Source: Streptomyces sp. NBC_01296 (GTDB lineage Bacteria; Actinomycetota; Actinomycetes; Streptomycetales; Streptomycetaceae). From it: a stretch of 64,000 nucleotides of DNA. The first letter of the stretch is position 1, and the number at the start of each line of letters is the position of its first letter. Location of the stretch: positions 3,596,001 through 3,660,000 of the forward strand of contig NZ_CP130720.1 in the NCBI RefSeq assembly GCF_035984415.1. Reading direction: 5' to 3'. This document shows, piece by piece, positions 40,784 to 50,588 of the stretch. The notes beneath the pieces were generated by a model. That model saw nothing but the letters and a program-made list of their open reading frames with translations. It searched no databases and had not been told where the DNA came from. Position numbers and translations under genes: made by a program.

Positions 40784-42120
40784 AGCTCCCCCATCCGGCG
40801 GATCATCGGGGCCACGCGCTGGACCCCGTGCCGGTACGCCCCGCGGGCGGCCTCGCGCAGGTGCGAGCGGAGCCAGCGGCGCAGCCGGGACTCGCCGCCG
40901 CCCTCCCGGACGGCGCCGGGCAGCGGGGTCCCGTCGGGGGCGAGGTGGTGCCGGGCCAGGATCCCGGGCAGGTAACCGGGCGCGGTGACCTGCGTGTAGT
41001 AGGGGGCGACGGCGGGGAGGACGGGGAGGTCCAGCAGTTCGCCGAGCCGGGCGCGGGCGGCGGCGAAGGAGTCCGGGGCGCCGGACGCACCCGTCACCCC
41101 CTGGTCGGCCAGCCAGTCCGGGTCGCCCTGCGGCAGCAGGCCCGCGTCGAGCTGGTTCCAGGAGGCCAGGCAGCCCGAGCCGAGGAAGTGGTGGTTGCCG
41201 AGCACCTCGCGGATGCCGAGGTCGGTGAGGACGGCCGTCGGGATCCCGCGGTGCAGGGACTCCAGGGCGGCCGTGGAGGAGACGGTGACCAGCAGGTCGG
41301 TGCCGTCCAGGACCTCGCCCATGTTCCCGTACACCAGGCGGCAGTTGGCGGGCAGTCCGCCGGGGATCCGCTCGGCCAGCCGCTGGTAGGGCTGCTCCTC
41401 CAGGTGCGTGGTGTGCTCCCCGGGCCGGCTGCGCAGCTTGATCAGCACCTCGCGTCCGGGGTGCAGCCGGGCGTGCCGGGCCGCCCGCTCCAGCAGGTAC
41501 GCGCGGTCGGCGCGGCTCTCGGGGACGGACGGCTGGACGGCGAAGACCACGGTGTGGGCGCTGCTGCCGGCCCTTTCGTACGCCGCTCCGTCCAGGAACG
41601 GCAGTGCCGTCTGCGTGACGGCGCCGGCGTCGGCGCCGACGCCCTCGTACACCGCGCGGAAGCGTCCCGCGTCGTACCGGGAGTTGGCGAGGACGAGGTC
41701 CGCCCCGTGCCTGAGCAGCAGCCCGTCGGCGAGCTTCTCGTATACGACGCCCACGTACCCGGTGACGAGGACGGGGCGGGCGGCGGGCTCGGGCCACAGG
41801 GCGCGGACCCCGTGCAGGACTGCCTGGACGGCTCCGCCGACGAGAGCGAGGACGACGACGTCGTACCGCTCGCGCTCGAGCTCCGCGAGGAACTGCGCGC
41901 AGGTCACCTCGGAGAGCCGGTCGGCGCGGACGCCCACCTCGCCCAGCTGGCGCGCGGTCGGGGTGGCCCGGCCGCGGAGCAGGTATCCGGTGAGGTGCGG
42001 CTCCGCCGCGAGGCGGCGGGCGGTGAGTGCTCCCCATTTCCATCGCGTATCGGAATCGGCGAGTACGGCGATGCGAAGGGCAGTACGAGTATGAGTGGCG
42101 GCACGATTACTGGCTGGCAC
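40780..42120 (-). CDS. DUF6716-like protein of the glycopolymer cluster
   Basis: 446 residues, first gene of the minus-strand operon. It has the strand RIAVLADSDTRWKWG followed by a two-lobed alpha/beta layout and, near residue 270-280, a segment DLLVTVSSTAALESLHRGIPTAVL, which looks like the nucleotide-sugar-binding part of GT-B transferases. The C-terminal part (LDLPVLPAVAPYYTQV) is cluster-specific. I place it as a transferase or polymer-assembly protein. The GTG at 42120 is chosen because TAGCTT lies seven bases upstream; an in-frame GTG at 42168 would be upstream of the box. Confidence 0.65.
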   Translation of the reverse strand: MPASNRAATHTRTALRIAVLADSDTRWKWGALTARRLAAEPHLTGYLLRGRATPTARQLGEVGVRADRLSEVTCAQFLAELERERYDVVVLALVGGAVQAVLHGVRALWPEPAARPVLVTGYVGVVYEKLADGLLLRHGADLVLANSRYDAGRFRAVYEGVGADAGAVTQTALPFLDGAAYERAGSSAHTVVFAVQPSVPESRADRAYLLERAARHARLHPGREVLIKLRSRPGEHTTHLEEQPYQRLAERIPGGLPANCRLVYGNMGEVLDGTDLLVTVSSTAALESLHRGIPTAVLTDLGIREVLGNHHFLGSGCLASWNQLDAGLLPQGDPDWLADQGVTGASGAPDSFAAARARLGELLDLPVLPAVAPYYTQVTAPGYLPGILARHHLAPDGTPLPGAVREGGGESRLRRWLRSHLREAARGAYRHGVQRVAPMIRRMGEL

Positions 42121-42127
42121 CCGGCAG

Positions 42128-42133
42128 AAGCTA
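42128..42133 (-). promoter_or_regulatory. Leaderless -10 box of the minus-strand glycopolymer operon
   Basis: Minus-strand TAGCTT (42133-42128) ends seven bases before the GTG at 42120. Confidence 0.5.
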
Positions 42134-42283
42134 TTCCGCAATTTCGGTGATCGGCCCAACGAACGCACAACAGCGGGTTAACAACCCGTCTACGTCATGC
42201 GAAACCGCACGGGTTAACGCGCCCGCCCTGCGTCGTTCACATGGAATCCGCATACGGGCCATGGTGAATGCCGGACGACGCCT

Positions 42284-42289
42284 TAACGT
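42284..42289 (+). promoter_or_regulatory. Leaderless -10 box of the divergent glycosyltransferase operon
   Basis: TAACGT (42284-42289) ends seven bases before the GTG at 42297. The 176-bp divergent region is less GC-rich than its surroundings. Confidence 0.5.
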
Positions 42290-42296
42290 CTCGCAG

Positions 42297-43304
42297 GTGC
42301 TCAAGCTCTCTGTTGTCGTGCCGTTCTACAACGTGCAGACATACGCACCGGATGCCCTGAAAAGCCTCGAACTCAACGCCCGGGACGATTTCGAGTTCCT
42401 GCTCGTCGACGACTGCTCGACGGACGGGACGCCCGAACTCCTGGAGCGGGCGGCGCGCGAGCTGCCGGGGGCGGTGCTCCTCAGACACGAACGGAACGGC
42501 GGCCTGGCCACCGCCCGGAACACCGGCCTGGACGCGGCCCGCGGCGAGTACGTGACGTTCCTGGACGGGGACGACTGGCTGGCGCCCGGCCACCTGGCCC
42601 GGACGCTGGCCGCCATAGAGGCTCTGAGCTGCGATTTCGTCCGCAACGACCATGTCCAGGTGACCGGCCGCACCCGCTCCGTGCAGCGCGTCCCCTACGG
42701 TCCGCAGCTGGTGGTCGGCGATCCGCGGGGCGGGATCCTGCCCGCCTCCCGGGCCACCTCGGTGGACTACCCGTACGCCTGGGCGGGCATGTACCACCGG
42801 CGGCTGCTGGACCGCGGGCTGCTGCACTTCACCGACGGGCTGCGGACGGCCGAGGACCGGCCGTGGATCTGGCGGCTGCACCGGGGGGCCGGGTCGTTCG
42901 CGGCGGTCGGGCTGCCCGGGATCTTCTACCGGCGGGGCGTATCGACCTCGCTGACGCAGATCAAGGACGAGCGCCAGCTCGATTTCATCAAGGCATTCGA
43001 CCAGGTCCTGGCGGATACGGCCGGAGATCCCGATCGTGATCTTCTTCTTCCGAAAGCCGTCCGAACATATTGTGCAATTATCGCGCACCATATCGGGTCC
43101 ATCGAAAGGTTCGAGCCTGCTGTGGCCAAGAAACTCCGTTCGATGAGCACGGACGCTCTCGGACGCATGCCGCAGGACGTACTCGACCAGGCCCTGAACG
43201 CGATGGACGCCGACCGCTCCGCCCTGCTGCGCCGCCTGCGCCGCCGCCCCGCACGCACGCGTCCGGGCACCGGAACGGACACCCGAGCAGGAGCCGCTGC
43301 CTGA
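42297..43304 (+). CDS. Family 2 glycosyltransferase
   Basis: 335 residues. GT-A fold with the nucleotide-binding start LKLSVVVPFYNVQTYAPDAL, the acidic metal site FLDGDDWLAPG near residue 85 and the catalytic ED in RTAEDRPWIWRLHRG near 182. The GTG at 42297 gives the usual N-terminus and follows TAACGT by seven bases; the frame is open to 42027 but that part would be upstream of the promoter. It probably adds a neutral sugar to the wall glycopolymer. Its stop overlaps the next start by one base (TGATG). Confidence 0.88.
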   Translation: MLKLSVVVPFYNVQTYAPDALKSLELNARDDFEFLLVDDCSTDGTPELLERAARELPGAVLLRHERNGGLATARNTGLDAARGEYVTFLDGDDWLAPGHLARTLAAIEALSCDFVRNDHVQVTGRTRSVQRVPYGPQLVVGDPRGGILPASRATSVDYPYAWAGMYHRRLLDRGLLHFTDGLRTAEDRPWIWRLHRGAGSFAAVGLPGIFYRRGVSTSLTQIKDERQLDFIKAFDQVLADTAGDPDRDLLLPKAVRTYCAIIAHHIGSIERFEPAVAKKLRSMSTDALGRMPQDVLDQALNAMDADRSALLRRLRRRPARTRPGTGTDTRAGAAA

Positions 43305-44668
43305 TGGCCGCTCAGAGCACCCCGTGCACCCAGATCTTCCTCGCCTCCACGCTCTACGGGATGGCCACGCTCGCCGCCGCCATCGACGCGGGCAGCTTCC
43401 CGCCGGCCGGCCGCCGCATCCTGCTCACCAGCAACCACGCCCTCACCGCCGAGGTCTCCCCCGGACTCGCCGACATGCCGGGCTTCGCCGCGCTGCGCAC
43501 CCGCTTCGACGAGGTGCTCGACTGGAACGCCGCCATCGCCCCGCAGCACCCCAGCGCCTGGGCCCCGCGCCCCGAGGACGTCCCGCTGTGGGAACGCCAG
43601 CTCCGGGCGATCTGGGGGCTGGGCGAGGACCGCGTCGAGATCATCGTGGAGTCGATCCAGGTCCCGCCCGCCCGGACCCTGTGCACGCTGTTCCCCGGCG
43701 CCGCCGTCGACGTCTACGCCGACGGGCTGATGAGCTACGGACCCACCCGCTTCCGCCTCGACCCGCAGCTCGGCATGCGCGTGCGCCGCGTCCTGCACCT
43801 GGACCTGGTGCCGGGTCTGGAGCCCCTGCTGCTCACCGAGTTCGACGTGCCGCCGGAGCTGGTCCCGACACCGGAGTTCCTCAAGGTGCTCGGCGAACTC
43901 CCCTCGTACGGGCCCGAGCTGGACGGGGTCGGCGAGGCGCCGGCGCTGCTGCTGGGCCAGTACCTCTCCGCCCTCGAACTCCTCTCCCCGCAGGAAGAGG
44001 AGGAGCTCCACGTCGAGATGGTCCGGGGCGCGTACGCCCTCGGCCACCGGGAGCTCGTCTTCAAACCGCACCCCAGCGCCCCCGCCGCGTACTCGCGCCG
44101 CGCCGAGGCCGAGGCCGAGCGGCTGGGCGCCCGCCTCACCGTCATGGCCACCCCGGTCCTGGCCGAGACCCTCTACCAGCGGCTGCGCCCCGCCCTGGTC
44201 GTCGGCTGCTTCTCCACCGGACTGCTCACCGCCGCCACCCTGTACGGGCTGCCGGTGGCGCGCACCGGGACCGAGGCCATACTGGCCCGCCTCACCCCGT
44301 ACCAGAACAGCAACCGGATCCCGCTCACGGTGGTCGACGCGCTGCTCCCCGCCCTCGCGGACGCCGAGGCCGTCGCCGGCTGGAGCACACCCGGGCCCGA
44401 CGAGGTCCGGGACGGCCTGGCCGGGCTGCTCACCGCGGTCGGGTTCACCATGCAGCCGCAGATCCTGGCGGCGCGCCGCACCGAGGCCGAACGCCATCTC
44501 GCCGCGCATCTGGACGACCGGACCTGGCGCTACTTCAAGCGCCGCCGGCTGACCACCCTCGGGCTGCCCGGCGGCATCCCGGCCCAGCTGTCCTTCCTGC
44601 CGCACAGCCCGGCCGTCCGCCGCGTGGTCCGCCGGCTGAAGCGGCTGCGCGCGGCCCGCACGCGGTGA
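43304..44668 (+). CDS. Polysialyltransferase family (POLYST) protein
   Basis: 454 residues. It starts TPCTQIFLASTLYGMATLAAAI, and has the polysialyltransferase-type segments VDVYADGLMSYGPTR near residue 136, LVFKPHPSAPAAYSRRAEAE near 250 (KPHP motif) and VVGCFSTGLLTAATLYG near 300 (the ST-G motif). These are the substrate- and CMP-binding motifs of the bacterial family. Located next to NeuB/NeuA-type genes, it is a good candidate for polymerising the nonulosonic acid. Its stop overlaps the start of the acyltransferase remnant by GTGA. Confidence 0.82.
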   Translation: MAAQSTPCTQIFLASTLYGMATLAAAIDAGSFPPAGRRILLTSNHALTAEVSPGLADMPGFAALRTRFDEVLDWNAAIAPQHPSAWAPRPEDVPLWERQLRAIWGLGEDRVEIIVESIQVPPARTLCTLFPGAAVDVYADGLMSYGPTRFRLDPQLGMRVRRVLHLDLVPGLEPLLLTEFDVPPELVPTPEFLKVLGELPSYGPELDGVGEAPALLLGQYLSALELLSPQEEEELHVEMVRGAYALGHRELVFKPHPSAPAAYSRRAEAEAERLGARLTVMATPVLAETLYQRLRPALVVGCFSTGLLTAATLYGLPVARTGTEAILARLTPYQNSNRIPLTVVDALLPALADAEAVAGWSTPGPDEVRDGLAGLLTAVGFTMQPQILAARRTEAERHLAAHLDDRTWRYFKRRRLTTLGLPGGIPAQLSFLPHSPAVRRVVRRLKRLRAARTR

Positions 44669-44858
44669 CGGCGACCGCCACCCCGCGGACCACCGTTCCG
44701 GCTCCTCGTACCGAGGGGGCCGCCGGGCGGTTACGGGCCCTCGACGGGCTGCGGACTTCCTGGTCAACCTGACGATGCTCCAGCAGCCGCTGGGGGCCGA
44801 GCGGATCCTCGGGATGTGCCGGACGCTCTGGGCGGAGCTGCGGTTGGACCTGAGCTGA
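44665..44858 (+). pseudogene. Acyltransferase 3 (OafA-like) remnant in two out-of-frame fragments
   Basis: Fragment 1 (44665-44754) begins with a GTG that overlaps the preceding stop (GTGA) and ends with RLRALDGLR, the N-terminal hallmark of acyltransferase 3 proteins. The frame then changes: fragment 2 (44754-44858) reads FLVNLTMLQQPLG followed by TLWAELRLDL, matching the middle of the same family (FLVNLTMLQ and the WTLxxELRFYL motif), and ends in TGA. The roughly 100 or more residues that normally lie between, and the whole C-terminal half, are missing. It was therefore the last gene of the glycosyltransferase operon and has been lost by deletion, beside the MITE-like element. Confidence 0.72.
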
Positions 44859-44871
44859 TCCGAAAGACAGG

Positions 44872-45044
44872 AGCTAGTGCCGCGTCAGGCAACGTTCGCC
44901 CCGTCGCGACGCCCGGCACGCACTCTCGCCGCACCGGCCGAAAGCTCAAGTACGTCCAGTACGAGCGCTTGCGGCCGGCACGCCGAGAGCACGCACCGGA
45001 CGCCGCTCCTTGACGGGCAAACGTTGCCTGACGCGGCACTAGCT
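44872..45044. mobile_element. 173-bp MITE-like element with 25-bp perfect terminal inverted repeats
   Basis: 44872-44896 is the exact reverse complement of 45020-45044 (25 of 25). The interior also folds back imperfectly around the near-palindrome GTACGTCCAGTAC close to the middle, so the whole element is one long hairpin. It has no coding capacity. The ends are C-TA-GTGCCGCG, which would fit a TA target duplication as in IS630/Tc1-mariner elements; this family assignment is inferred. The right end supplies the stop codon of lysE. Confidence 0.8.
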
Positions 45045-45692
45045 GACGGCGAGCTTGGCGGCGAAGCCGAGGAACAGCACGCCCGCCGCCGAGGTGGCCC
45101 CGGCCGAGAGCCGCTTGCGGCGGCGGAAGGCGGCGGACAGCCGGGTCCCGCTGAAGATCAGCAGAGTCAGGTACAGGAAGCTGCCGAGCTGGAGCAGCGC
45201 GCCCAGCAGCAGGAACGAGAGCGCCGGGTAGGCGTACGAGGGATCCACGAACTGCACGAAGAAGGAGATGAGGAACAGGATCGCCTTGGGGTTGAACAGG
45301 CTGATCAGCAGCGCCCGGCGGTACGGCCGCTCCCCCTCCGCGGCCTCGCCCGCGGTCGGGACCTCGGCCTGCTCCTCCCGCTCGGCCCGCGAGCGCCACA
45401 GCGCCCACGCCCCGCGCATCATCCCGACCGCGAGCCAGGTCAGGTACCCGGCGCCGAGCAGCTTGACGATGCCGAAGGCCACCGGACTCGTCTGGAGCAG
45501 CGCCCCGGCGCCCGCGGCGGAGAGCGCCATGAGCACGGCGTCGCCGGTGAACACCCCGGCGGCGGCCTTGTACCCGGTGCGCACGCCGCGGCGCGCCGCG
45601 ACGGACAGCACGTACAGCGAGTTCGGCCCCGGCAGCAAAATGATCAGTATGAGCCCGACGAGGTAGGTCGGCAGATCGGTGACACCCAGCAT
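45039..45692 (-). CDS. LysE/RhtB-type amino-acid exporter
   Basis: 217 residues with six predicted membrane segments: TYLVGLILIILLPGPNSLYVLS near residue 8-29 carries the LysE pattern LPGPNSLYV, and PYRRALLISLFNPKAILFLISFFVQF matches the second conserved loop. It exports an amino acid or similar compound. ATG at 45692 is used because LysE proteins start close to the first helix; an in-frame ATG at 45719 is possible. The stop codon TAG is formed inside the end of the adjacent MITE-like element, so the last residue or two may differ from the ancestral protein. Confidence 0.88.
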   Translation of the reverse strand: MLGVTDLPTYLVGLILIILLPGPNSLYVLSVAARRGVRTGYKAAAGVFTGDAVLMALSAAGAGALLQTSPVAFGIVKLLGAGYLTWLAVGMMRGAWALWRSRAEREEQAEVPTAGEAAEGERPYRRALLISLFNPKAILFLISFFVQFVDPSYAYPALSFLLLGALLQLGSFLYLTLLIFSGTRLSAAFRRRKRLSAGATSAAGVLFLGFAAKLAVS

Positions 45693-45731
45693 GAGCAGGA
45701 GTGTCCCATAGGGATGCACCTGTCGTGGCTT

Positions 45732-45763
45732 GATATCACCATGTGGATGTCACCGTGTGGATG

Positions 45764-45773
<10 letters not shown>
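45732..45773. repeat. Three 14-bp direct repeats at the mutase stop codon
   Basis: GATATCACCATGTG, GATGTCACCGTGTG and GATGTCACCATGTG follow head to tail. The third copy contains the stop codon of the mutase gene (45764-45766, minus strand), and the array extends into the gap before lysE. Confidence 0.85.
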
Positions 45774-47344
<1,571 letters not shown>

Positions 47345-47521
47345 GTGACGAAGCCCTCCATAGAGCAAACGGCCCCGGGGCTGATAAAACCTCCCCGCGA
47401 CGGCTCCGGCCGTCCACTGACGGCCGCTGGTCACAATGGCGCAACATCCCTGGATCGTCTGCAACTCTCCACGCCCGCCAGGCATCACCTAGATACACGA
47501 CGTAGAAATCGGGGGACTGCA

Positions 47522-48394
47522 ATGCACCGCCAGAGAGTCATAATCCGCACGCTCGGGGTGGCCACCGCCGTCGCGCTCGCCGCGACCGCCTGCGGGCCTC
47601 AGAAGACGGAGCCGGCCGGCTCCGCCTCTTCGGTTCCGTCCGCGTCCGCGGCGGGTTCCACCCCCGAGAGCTCCCAGTCGACGGACAACAAGCCCGCCGA
47701 CACCTCGCCCTCGCCGTCCGCCTCGCAGTCGGCCTCGCCGTCCGCGTCTCCCTCGCCGACGGTCAAGGCCATCATGGCGAACGGCGACGAGAGCGAGCAG
47801 ATCCGCGAGCTCCAGGCCCGCCTGAAGCAGCTCAAGTACATGACGGTCGCGCCCACCGGCTTCTACGGTTCGAAGACGACCACCGCGGTCAAGGCCTTCC
47901 AGGCGAAGAACGACCTGACGGCGTCCGGTGCCGTCGACGAGGCCACCTGGAAGAAGATCCAGAGCCTCAGCAAGAAGCCCACCGCCGACGAGCTGCGCCC
48001 GCCGACCGTCAACGAGGTCGACGCGCCGGACCCGCGCTGCATGACGGGCCGCGTCATGTGCATCAGCAAGGAGAGCCGCACGCTCGCCTGGATGATCGAC
48101 GGCAAGATCGTCTCCACCCTGGACGTCCGCTTCGGCTCCGAGAACACCCCGACCCGTGAGGGCGAGTTCAAGGTGGAGTGGAAGGCCAAGGACTGGACGT
48201 CGACCATCTACCACACGCCGATGCCGTACTCGATGTTCTTCAGCCAGGGCCAGGCGGTGCACTACTCCGCCGACTTCGCGGCCCGCGGCTACGCCGGCGC
48301 CTCGCACGGCTGCGTGAACGTCCGGGACAAGGGCAAGCTCGCTTCGCTGTTCGAGCAGGTGCACGTCGGCGACAAGGTCGTCGTCTACTGGTGA
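47522..48394 (+). CDS. L,D-transpeptidase lipoprotein with peptidoglycan-binding domain
   Basis: 290 residues. Lipobox AATACG near residue 23, then a Ser/Pro-rich spacer (SPSPSASQSASPSAS), a PG_binding_1 domain (EQIRELQARLKQLKYM and VKAFQAKNDLTASGAVDEATWKKIQ), and a YkuD domain with HYSADFAARGYAGASHGCVNVRD carrying the complete HxxnSHGC motif with catalytic Cys. It forms 3-3 cross-links in peptidoglycan or attaches proteins. GGGGGACTGC precedes the ATG. It differs from the window's other L,D-transpeptidase by keeping the His in SHGC. Confidence 0.93.
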   Translation: MHRQRVIIRTLGVATAVALAATACGPQKTEPAGSASSVPSASAAGSTPESSQSTDNKPADTSPSPSASQSASPSASPSPTVKAIMANGDESEQIRELQARLKQLKYMTVAPTGFYGSKTTTAVKAFQAKNDLTASGAVDEATWKKIQSLSKKPTADELRPPTVNEVDAPDPRCMTGRVMCISKESRTLAWMIDGKIVSTLDVRFGSENTPTREGEFKVEWKAKDWTSTIYHTPMPYSMFFSQGQAVHYSADFAARGYAGASHGCVNVRDKGKLASLFEQVHVGDKVVVYW

Positions 48395-48482
48395 TCCCGG
48401 GCGATCCGCATGATCCGCGCGATCAGGGTGATCCGCGTGATGGCGATGGTCCCCGGGCGATCCCGGGGATCCCGGTGATCCG
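48393..48482. repeat. Degenerate 9-bp tandem array with GATC every nine bases
   Basis: GATC occurs at 48393, 48403, 48412, 48421, 48430, 48459, 48468 and 48477, with GATG filling the register at 48439. The unit is close to GATCCGCGN. The array starts at the stop codon of the L,D-transpeptidase gene. Confidence 0.75.
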
Positions 48483-48735
48483 GTCGAAGAAGTAAAAGGC
48501 GCGGGCAGGGCCGGGGGAACGAACCCCGCCCGCGCCGGGTGCGCAGAGCCCAGGGGTACGGGGGGAACCCCGGCTCATGCGCGGCCGATGACCAGTCGGC
48601 TCGTTATGTACTGCGCCGCAGGTTCGAAAAGTGTTACAGCCCGTTCACGCCGCCGCTCGAAACCCGCTCGAGGAGTGTTCGCGGACCACCCGAAGGAACG
48701 CCTGACAGCCGTGGCGGCAGCTGTAGCGGCAGCCG
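48483..48735. other. Gap after the tandem array, with a hairpin
   Basis: GGCGCGGGC (48498-48506) pairs with GCCCGCGCC (48528-48536) around a 21-base loop that itself contains GGGG/CCCC; it may terminate the transcript of the L,D-transpeptidase gene. No gene is credible between 48537 and 48735. Confidence 0.45.
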
Positions 48736-49827
48736 TCAGCGCGGCTTGCGGGCCGCCGCGGACGACGCGACCGGGCTCGCCGGGACGAACGTCGGGGCCT
48801 TGAGCACGGGGCTCCCGTCGTCGGCGGTGCGCGGAACGGTCGGCGCGCCGCTGCCGATGGGCCCGTCGAGCAGCGCCTCGCAGAAGTGCGGGATGCGCGC
48901 GAGTCCTTGCGCCAGCTTCGAGAGCCGCTCGCGGCGGTCGGAGGTCATGTGCCCCGACCGGTAGGCCTCGCACAGGTCCACCGCCTTGAGGCGGCTCAGC
49001 TTGTCCGAGTCCTTCAGCGAGGTGGTCCCGCCGGCGAAGGCGTCCTTGCCGTCCTTCGTGCCCTTGTCGCCCGCGTCGTCCTTGCCGGCGCCGGCGCCGG
49101 ACGAGGAACCGGGTCCGGTTCCCGTTCCCGTTCCGGTTCCGAATCCCTGGATCGCGCCCGCGTCCGCGTCCGCGCCCGGCGTCTGCGCCGTGCCCAGGCC
49201 GGGCACCGAGCCGTCGGTGCCGCGGAGCGGGGTGGGGCGCTGCGGTGCGAGGGTCGGGCCCGCGGTGTCGCCGGCCGTCGTCCGGTTCTCGTCGGCGCTG
49301 AGGGAGACCGCCGGTGCGGGTCCCGCCGTGTCGTTCGTGACCCGGTCCAGCAGGCCGGCCCCGGCGGCGACCGCCAGGCTGCCGACGGCGACGCCGGCCA
49401 GGGCGGCGACCAGTGCGAACCGCGCCGGGCGGCCGCGCCGGGACGGGGCGACGGCGAGGGGGACGGCGGCGGCCGCGGCGAGTTCCACGAGGGGCGTGGT
49501 GTCGGCGCCGGCGGGTGCGTACGTCCCGGGCGCTGCGGATATCGCGGACACTCCGAACACCGAAGGCCCACCGCAGGCCCCGGGCGCCGAAGCCGCCCCG
49601 GACGCGACCGCTCCGCCGCGCGCCGCGCGGAAGGCGGCCACCGCGGCGGCCTCGCCGGGCAGTTCCACCCCGGCGGGCGGCTGCGGCGCGGCCAGCATGT
49701 CGAGAACGGCCCGCAGGCGGGCCTCCGCTTCGGGGGCGCGCCGGTCGGCGCCAGGTGCGGCCTGGCCGCCGCGCAGCACTCGTTCCGCCGCGGCCTTGTC
49801 CAGCCACCTGTTGCGCTCGTCGGCCAT
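48736..49827 (-). CDS. Membrane protein coupled to the ECF sigma factor (putative anti-sigma)
   Basis: 363 residues. The start ERNRWLDKAAAERVLRG resembles the cytoplasmic part of anti-sigma proteins; a single membrane segment (FALVAALAGVAVGSLAVAAGAGLL) lies near residue 140-165, and an extracytoplasmic low-complexity region with Gly/Thr repeats (GTGTGTGTGPGSSSG) leads to a C-terminal domain (SLKDSDKLSRLKAVDLCEAYRSG) with two Cys. The ATG at 49827 overlaps the sigma stop (TGATG), so the two are coupled. No HxxxCxxC ZAS motif is seen. Regulation of the sigma factor is inferred from the coupling. Confidence 0.7.
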   Translation of the reverse strand: MADERNRWLDKAAAERVLRGGQAAPGADRRAPEAEARLRAVLDMLAAPQPPAGVELPGEAAAVAAFRAARGGAVASGAASAPGACGGPSVFGVSAISAAPGTYAPAGADTTPLVELAAAAAVPLAVAPSRRGRPARFALVAALAGVAVGSLAVAAGAGLLDRVTNDTAGPAPAVSLSADENRTTAGDTAGPTLAPQRPTPLRGTDGSVPGLGTAQTPGADADAGAIQGFGTGTGTGTGPGSSSGAGAGKDDAGDKGTKDGKDAFAGGTTSLKDSDKLSRLKAVDLCEAYRSGHMTSDRRERLSKLAQGLARIPHFCEALLDGPIGSGAPTVPRTADDGSPVLKAPTFVPASPVASSAAARKPR

Positions 49828-50588
49828 CACATGTCCTTCTGCGTCCGCCAACGTGAATGCGTCACACCGGTTTGCTCCACGAGGCCGCTGTCCCGGCCGC
49901 GCTGAGCGGGCACGGCGTCGAGATCCCTCCCGCCCCTGCCGTCCCGCGCCTGGTCACCGGCATTATGGCCGACCGGCCCCGCCGCATCAGACCCCGGATC
50001 CAGGTCCGGCCCGAAGCCGCCCTCCTGGCCGAGCAGCTCGGCCAGTTTCTTCAGGCCCCGGTGGGCTGCGGTGCGTACCGCGCCGGGGCGCTTGCCCAGG
50101 GTCTCGGCCGCGCTCTTGGCGTCCAGGCCGACCACGACGCGGAGCACCACGGCCTCGGCCTGGTCCTGCGGAAGCTGTGCGATCAGCGCCATGGTCCGGC
50201 CGGTCGACAGGGCCTCCATCGCCTCGCTGGCGGTGTCGCTGTCGGCTGCGCGGCCCGTCAGTTCGGTCTCGTCGCCGCCGATGGCGGGGCGGCGCCCGCG
50301 CATGCGGATGTGGTCGAGGGCCCGGTTGCGGCCGATCCGGGCGGCCCAGCCGCGGAAGCGGTCGGCGTCGCCGGTGAAGGAGTCGAGGTCGCGGGCGATC
50401 TGCAGCCAGGCCTCGGAGGTCACGTCCTCGGCGTCTGCGTCCCCGACGAGCGTGCGTACGTAACCGAGCAGGCGTGGGTGCACGGCGCGGTACACAGCAC
50501 GGAATCCGCTCTCGTCGCCGCCCTGCGCCGCGAGCACCGCGGCGGTCAGCTCCGCGTCGTCCCCCAGCAAAGTCCCCAACCCGTTCAC
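49827..50588 (-). CDS. ECF sigma factor
   Basis: 253 residues. Region 2: RAVYRAVHPRLLGYVRTLVGDADAEDVTSEAWLQIARDL; DRFRGWAARIGRNRALDHIR; region 4: QLPQDQAEAVVLRVVVGLDAKSAAETLGKRPGAVRTAAHRGLKKL. A 60-residue C-terminal tail after region 4 is not conserved. The GTG at 50588 is chosen over 50609 because AGGAC stands close upstream and region 2 then has a normal distance. It shares a start/stop overlap with the downstream membrane protein. Confidence 0.87.
   Translation of the reverse strand: MNGLGTLLGDDAELTAAVLAAQGGDESGFRAVYRAVHPRLLGYVRTLVGDADAEDVTSEAWLQIARDLDSFTGDADRFRGWAARIGRNRALDHIRMRGRRPAIGGDETELTGRAADSDTASEAMEALSTGRTMALIAQLPQDQAEAVVLRVVVGLDAKSAAETLGKRPGAVRTAAHRGLKKLAELLGQEGGFGPDLDPGSDAAGPVGHNAGDQARDGRGGRDLDAVPAQRGRDSGLVEQTGVTHSRWRTQKDM

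Noticed and set aside
42027..42296. N-terminal extension of the GT2 protein to 42027
   Set aside because: It lies upstream of the TAACGT box and overlaps the divergent gene; GT2 proteins start right before the LSVVVPFYN strand.
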